A stretch of DNA of 64,000 nt, from assembly GCA_026545225.1 (NCBI GenBank), contig CM048852.1, positions 14,716,146-14,780,145 of the forward strand, given 5' to 3'. Numbering within the stretch: the first letter of the stretch is position 1; each line of letters opens with the position of its first letter. The position numbers and the translations under genes are program-made. Source of the DNA: Cornus controversa. Its lineage: Eukaryota > Streptophyta > Magnoliopsida > Cornales > Cornaceae. Below, piece after piece: positions 60,074-64,000 of this stretch. A model generated the notes under the pieces. The model did no database searches. It worked only from the letters and a program-made list of their open reading frames with translations, and had not been told where the DNA came from.

Positions 60074-60085
60074 TGTTATATCTAT
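60074..60085 (+). promoter_or_regulatory. Possible TATA box before the coiled-coil frame
   Basis: GTTATATCTATC lies about 30-40 bp upstream of the ATG at 60114 and is followed by a pyrimidine-rich TCTTCTTCATCAC leader. The 361-bp gap to the LBD start codon on the other strand could be a shared promoter. Weak evidence. Confidence 0.25.
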
Positions 60086-60113
60086 CTGTCTTCTTCATCA
60101 CAAGCTCTCAAAA

Positions 60114-60660
60114 ATGACTTCCTCTTTTTTTTCCAAAAGTCACTTTGATTTAAATGTGTTGCCTGAGGTGCCATCAACCAATGTTGGGCAGACAACATTC
60201 CTATCCTCTATTGACTCTCACCCAGTGGAGGAATCCATGATGCTTAATGATACAACCGCTATGAGAGCAGCTAAAAATTTGCTGATTGCTCAAGATAAAA
60301 GAGTTTTAGCAAGTAGGTCTGACATTATGGCCATTGACGACTCTTTGACTCTTAGCATTCGGTCAGTTGCGTCTGTTTCAAACATGGGCCAACGTTTGTT
60401 AGCTAGAATGAATGAAGTTCAGATGCTCACAACTAACGTTAAAGTTCTTCAGAGAAAAATTAAGGATTCTCAGAAAAAAAAATAGAGAACTGAAAGCGGA
60501 GAATAAACAGTTACGAAAGCTTGTAACTAAGTATTCTAATGAAATGAAGATGAAGTTGGATGAGCTACAGAGTTCCAGTGATCGAATTCAGGAGAATCAT
60601 AGGAGACTTATAGCTATTGTCAAGAGAAATCCTTCTTTTTCTCATTCAAAACAAAATTAA
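60114..60660 (+). pseudogene. Unknown coiled-coil protein with EAR-like motif, one frameshift
   Basis: The frame opens MTSSFFSKSHFDLNVLPEVP. Residues 12-17, DLNVLP, fit the DLNxxP EAR repression motif. A Ser/Thr-rich part with ASRSDIMAIDDSLTLSIRSV follows, then a long charged helix (KVLQRKIKDS; after the break NRELKAENKQLRKLV and MKMKLDELQSSSDRIQENHR) with coiled-coil heptads. The two halves meet at a run of nine A (60474-60482); a one-base length change there accounts for the frame shift. Joined length would be about 181 codons. I do not recognise a named family. It is antisense to element B and divergent from the LBD frame. Confidence 0.6.
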
Positions 60661-61259
60661 TGTCAGCCTATTGAAAGTCAATGTTAAAATCAATGACACA
60701 TGTATTGCTGGCTTTCTAAAATATTTATGAAAAATTTCATGCTCGAAGTTTTTTTTTTTAACTTAATCTTCACGTGAAAACCACGGGTACTAATTTTCTC
60801 TCATTCTCTGAACTGGTGGTTCCCAATTTTTCAAGATGTGTATGTGATAAGATATTGATTATCCAGACACGCTAACGTATAGAGTACAAAGGGGTTGCCT
60901 TTCTTTATTAAAGTCATACTGTGTTGAAGCAATCTTGACAGTACTGGGTATCGAAACCAGACTTTAATAAACGAAAATCATCAATTTTATCAATCATACC
61001 ACAAATTATAGAATTGGTACTACATACATAGTCAGAGAATGGGTGGCTATGCTGGACCATTATGAATTCTATGAATTTTTTTTTTTTTAGAAAAACATGT
61101 AAGAATTTCAGAACAGACATTAACACAAACTCAAAAATTTAAAAAAAAAAGAAAGATACCTAAGTAAAGGTGAACAAGAATGACAAAAGGAAATGAGTTA
61201 CCCCCAAACTTGATTCTAAGTAACGACAGGAATACATATCATCCCAAGTTAGGATCTTC
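60661..61259. other. No clear gene; PPT-like motif
   Basis: A minus-strand frame at 61126-60914 (with HSHPFSDYVCS and GFDTQYCQDC) is weakly protein-like but unrecognised. Minus-strand AAGTTTGGGGGTAAC lies at about 61199-61213, 50 bp beyond the F-box-like frame, echoing the Athila PPT-like motifs. Confidence 0.35.
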
Positions 61260-61577
61260 CTATTGAGGTGGATCTTTTCCATACAACTGAGCACGATCTT
61301 GGTAAAAATGAGGAGTACAGTAATAAACCATGAATGGTCGGCCATAATCGTTCAATGGTTGCAATCCTGGGCAGGTTTCAGAGAGACAACTCTTACACCA
61401 TCCCAAACGCTTGGCTTTATGTCTACGAGCAAATGATGACTTTCCATTAAATACACTCATCCTTGCAAAGATGTCTTCTTAAAGGTGCAATGGAAGTTTA
61501 TCCCATAAAGAAGTCACTTTGATTTTTGGACGCCAAACCAAAGTATTCTTTTTATCATTGGTGGACGATGGATCCAT
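61260..61577 (-). pseudogene. Short F-box-like frame with one stop
   Basis: From the ATG at 61577 it reads MDPSSTNDKKNTLVWRP, then TSLWDKLPLHL, a TAA at 61481, and EDIFARMSVFNGKSSFARRH, ending GKDPPQ at 61260. The LW.KLP..L..DIFARM pattern is that of the F-box helix, which binds SKP1 in ubiquitin ligases, followed by a basic/Cys segment (GWCKSCLSETC). Length 105 codons plus the stop. No kelch or LRR repeats follow, so it is a fragment or a different small protein. The F-box call rests on one motif. Confidence 0.4.
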
Positions 61578-62064
61578 GAGAAATCTATAAATCAAAACTT
61601 TTGGGGATAAAGCAATCTGTTGCCTATAGTAATAATAAAACTATTGTATCTTATCACAAAAAGAAAAAAAAATGCAAAATTTATAAAAATGACTCTTTTA
61701 ACGTCAGATTGTCAAGACGTATTGAATACACCATTTCTGGTCAAACTTCCTTCAACAATGGATAGCTGCTGGTTATGCCGTTCCAGCTCATCGATTGCTA
61801 TTTGCTACCACTCGTGCAAAGGAAAACCTATAAAGCTAGGTAGGCCATTTCCTAATGCTGAGTTGGGTTCAGGTCCCTAATGGCTCGCATATACAACCAA
61901 TTCTTGGAATCTCATCTTTATACTCCTCGCCAAGCAAAAGGAGTGAATGACCCAAGTTTATCATCTAGGGTAGACATGATGATGTCTCTCTAGTTAAAAT
62001 AAATAGGATTCGTCAAGTTAATGGATTCAACATCTTCTGCTAGCACATTATCTTCTACATAAAG
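61578..62064 (-). other. Decayed coding-like fragments
   Basis: The minus strand gives GNGLPSFIGFPLHEW, a stop, then QIAIDELERHNQQLSIVEGS and, in another frame, MSTLDDKLGSFTPFAWRG. Composition is protein-like but no family is recognised. It may be the 5' part of the F-box-like frame's unit or an Athila-specific ORF. The flank TAAAG at 62060-62064 would be H's left TSD. Confidence 0.3.
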
Positions 62065-64000
62065 TGTAGAGACCGTGACCAATTTTGGCCGGTTTATCAG
62101 TTTTTCATCATTTTCGCTATAAATGCGTTTTAAATGATGCTATGGATGTTTTAAGAGTGGAAAACATGTTTGGAAGGTTAATTTGAGGTTTTTGAAAGTT
62201 TCTGGAAGATTTGAAGAAGTTTGACTTTTTGGTCAAACCGGGGCCCGGGATGCGACTTAAGTGGGCCCGGGAATCCGAAAAATTTCCAGAAATAATTATT
62301 TTTGAGAATACTTAGATGAAATGTTTAGAGAGTAAATGAAGTGATTCTGAGGCCGTAGGAGTTTTTGAAATAGAAAACGGAGCCCGGGAAGGTACGTTAA
62401 GTGGCCCGAGGGGCATTTTGGTCTTTTTGCAGCCTAGGGGCTTTAAATATCAGTGGTAGGGATATTTCTGCAGATCTCACGCCTCTTTCTCTCTCTAAAA
62501 GACTCCATCTTCATAGCTCTACCTTCTCTCTACATTTTGGAGCCATTCGGGTGCGATTCGGGTTTCGCCGAAGAAGGGAGATGCGTAGGGGACGGCTAGG
62601 CCTTCGGTTTGAACCGAACAAAGTCATGATCCAGCAAGGTGGACATTGCTAGGATTTTTGGAAAGTGCTTGGGAGGCCTTCATTTTCGAGGTAGGGGTTC
62701 TTCTTCTCTTCTAATTGTCGATTCTAGGGTTTCGGGTGAAGAGGAGAGGTGTAGGTTGTGTATTACATGTTTTAGGAGAGTGAGAGGGGTGGAAAGTCAA
62801 ATTTTCTCCTTCTCTTGAGTCCTATCTTTGTACATTTGGTTTTTCTTGTGTTGGTTTTAACATATGGGTTAAAGTGTGTGAAATGAAGAAATTGGGTATA
62901 TAGGTTTTATGTGCTCAATTTGGGGTTTATGTGCAAATGCCTAACCTTGTGTCATATATGTGATTATATGTGGAATATGTGGTGGTTGAATGCATGTTAG
63001 TTCCATATGCTAAAATTATGCATTTAGTGTGGCATGAGTAAAGTATGCTAATTTTGAAGTTGTGTGCGTATGAGAGGTTATATGTATGTGTTTACATATA
63101 TGTGGTATATGTGGTTTTGTGGAGATAAAATGCATGCTATGTTTCTTTATAACTAGATAATGCATTGTGAAGCATGAATATTGAGTGCTTGAGTATAATA
63201 TGTTCAAATGCATATATGGGACCGTTGTGAGAAAACGGGGAAAAGTAGTCGAATTGCCTAGAGTAGGTTAATACTCGGTGAGGGCATTGGAGTGGTTAGA
63301 CCACCCTGGAGGTAGGAGTCCTCGATGAAAATCTTGTAAGGGTCTCATCACTTGGTAGGACCGATGTTCTTGGTGGTGTAGTATGAAGATATCTCATCAC
63401 TTGGTAGGATCGATGTTCTCAGTGGTGCATTCCAAAAATGATCTCATCACCTGGTAGGACTGATGTTCTCGGTTATGCGTGTTAAAACAGTTTCATTACT
63501 TGGTAGGACCGATGTTCTCGGTGATGAAAATTCTGAGCTTGGGTGTAAAATAGCCTAGCTTGTGTGGTTGGTCAAGAATCATGCTAGGGTCTCGGGTTGA
63601 GTCCGAGAGAGAGACAAGAGTGTGGTTAATGCTTCCATTCTAAATTATGAAGTATGTTGTATGTTCAATGCATTCTTATATATATATGCATTGCATTGTG
63701 AATGAACATGGTATATGTTGGATGATACATGGTATGTAGTGACATGCATTCATGTAGGTCGTGTCGGGTCGGCACTTAGAAGGGTTGGGGAAACCTCTAC
63801 TGAGCTGCAGTGGTGCTCACCCCTTTATTCTAAACTATTTTTCAGATAAGTTGCTGATGACGGGTGGGATTTGAATGTCCAAGAAGAGTTCTAGCTATGT
63901 TTTGCTATGTTTTGGATATTTGAACATTTGGCTATCCATGCCGGCTTGTGGCATGTGGATTATGTTGGGTTATAGTTACATTCATGTTATATGTAACTTG
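62065..64000 (+). mobile_element. H: Tekay-type LTR, cut by window end
   Basis: It starts TGTAGAGACCGTGACCAATT at 62065. Hairpin at 62220-62237, TTTAAATAT near 62443, the CATGCCGGCTTGTGGCATG hairpin near 63938. Closely like the G LTR over 49390-49700 and 63710-64000. The right part, including any cassette and end, lies outside. Solo LTR or element start cannot be decided. Confidence 0.85.
63256..63540. repeat. ~51-bp minisatellite in H
   Basis: About five units of CATCACTTGGTAGGACCGAT + GTTCTCGGTGGTG. The shared CTCGGTGA core suggests common ancestry with the E4 array (28980), but the unit sequence has largely changed. Confidence 0.8.

Larger units (their letters stand above)
55787..62064 (-). 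mobile_element. B: Athila-type element remnant carrying gene-like cargo
   Basis: The 3' LTR (57317-55787), PPT and conserved 3' non-coding region are Athila-type by direct comparison with element A. Further upstream (59171-62064), instead of env-like, integrase and RT sequences, lie an LBD frame, an antisense coiled-coil frame and an F-box-like frame. The 5' part is cut at 62064 by LTR H. How far B really extends to the right is inference. Confidence 0.5.

Overview
The window is plant nuclear DNA, most likely a eudicot. It is AT-rich and gene-poor, and almost all of it is LTR retrotransposon sequence in various states of decay. The evidence is TG...CA long terminal repeats flanked by 5-bp target-site duplications (TSDs), tRNA-iMet and tRNA-Asp primer-binding sites (PBS), polypurine tracts (PPT), and decayed gag/pol of the chromovirus Tekay/Del type, the Athila type and Ty1/copia. 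The species cannot be told from the sequence. I saw no rRNA, tRNA gene, CRISPR array or operon. Element names below (X, E1, E3, E4, E5, S, A, B, C, D, G, H, K, solo 1-3) are working names for this window only.

Region 1-31.7 kb is a nest. An old copia-like remnant (reverse-transcriptase scrap at 3.2 kb) holds a probable solo LTR (E1, 3489-5585) and a large Tekay-type insertion X (minus strand, 5857-31706) whose outer ends, 25.8 kb apart, carry the same TSD, TTGAT. X's 5' LTR was hit by E4 (15778-31074), a complete but stop-riddled Tekay element with gag, protease, RT, RNase H, integrase and chromodomain, and by E3 (5' LTR 8847-14528). A deletion then joined E3's gag directly to X's 3' LTR near 8106. 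Solo LTRs sit inside these: 6389-7772, 10994-13971, 17340-18736 and 23962-26606.

Region 31.7-43.4 kb is the copia tail, then Athila-type element A (32647-42552, TSD TCTAT, LTRs of 1418 bp each). Its gag-pol frame is open in one phase apart from nonsense codons, and it lacks part of gag and the whole integrase. Region 43.4-50.8 kb is plus-strand Tekay derivative G: one gag zinc-knuckle scrap, a 169-bp higher-order tandem array, a PPT and an LTR. Region 50.8-55.8 kb holds old LTR pieces and one more solo LTR (C).

Region 55.8-62.1 kb is the most gene-like part. A minus-strand Athila-type 3' LTR and its conserved 3' non-coding tail (B) are followed upstream by an intact 193-codon LOB-domain (LBD) transcription-factor reading frame, placed where element A has its env-like frame. 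Next to it are an antisense coiled-coil protein with an EAR-like motif (one frameshift) and a short F-box-like frame with one stop. From 62065 a further Tekay-type LTR (H) runs off the window.

Two unexpected patterns cut across the elements. First, LTRs of several families carry a cassette of a short, usually palindromic word repeated several times; the word differs between elements but is shared by the two LTRs of one element. Second, several Tekay-type LTRs appear to have been extended by swallowing an older LTR end plus the PBS.
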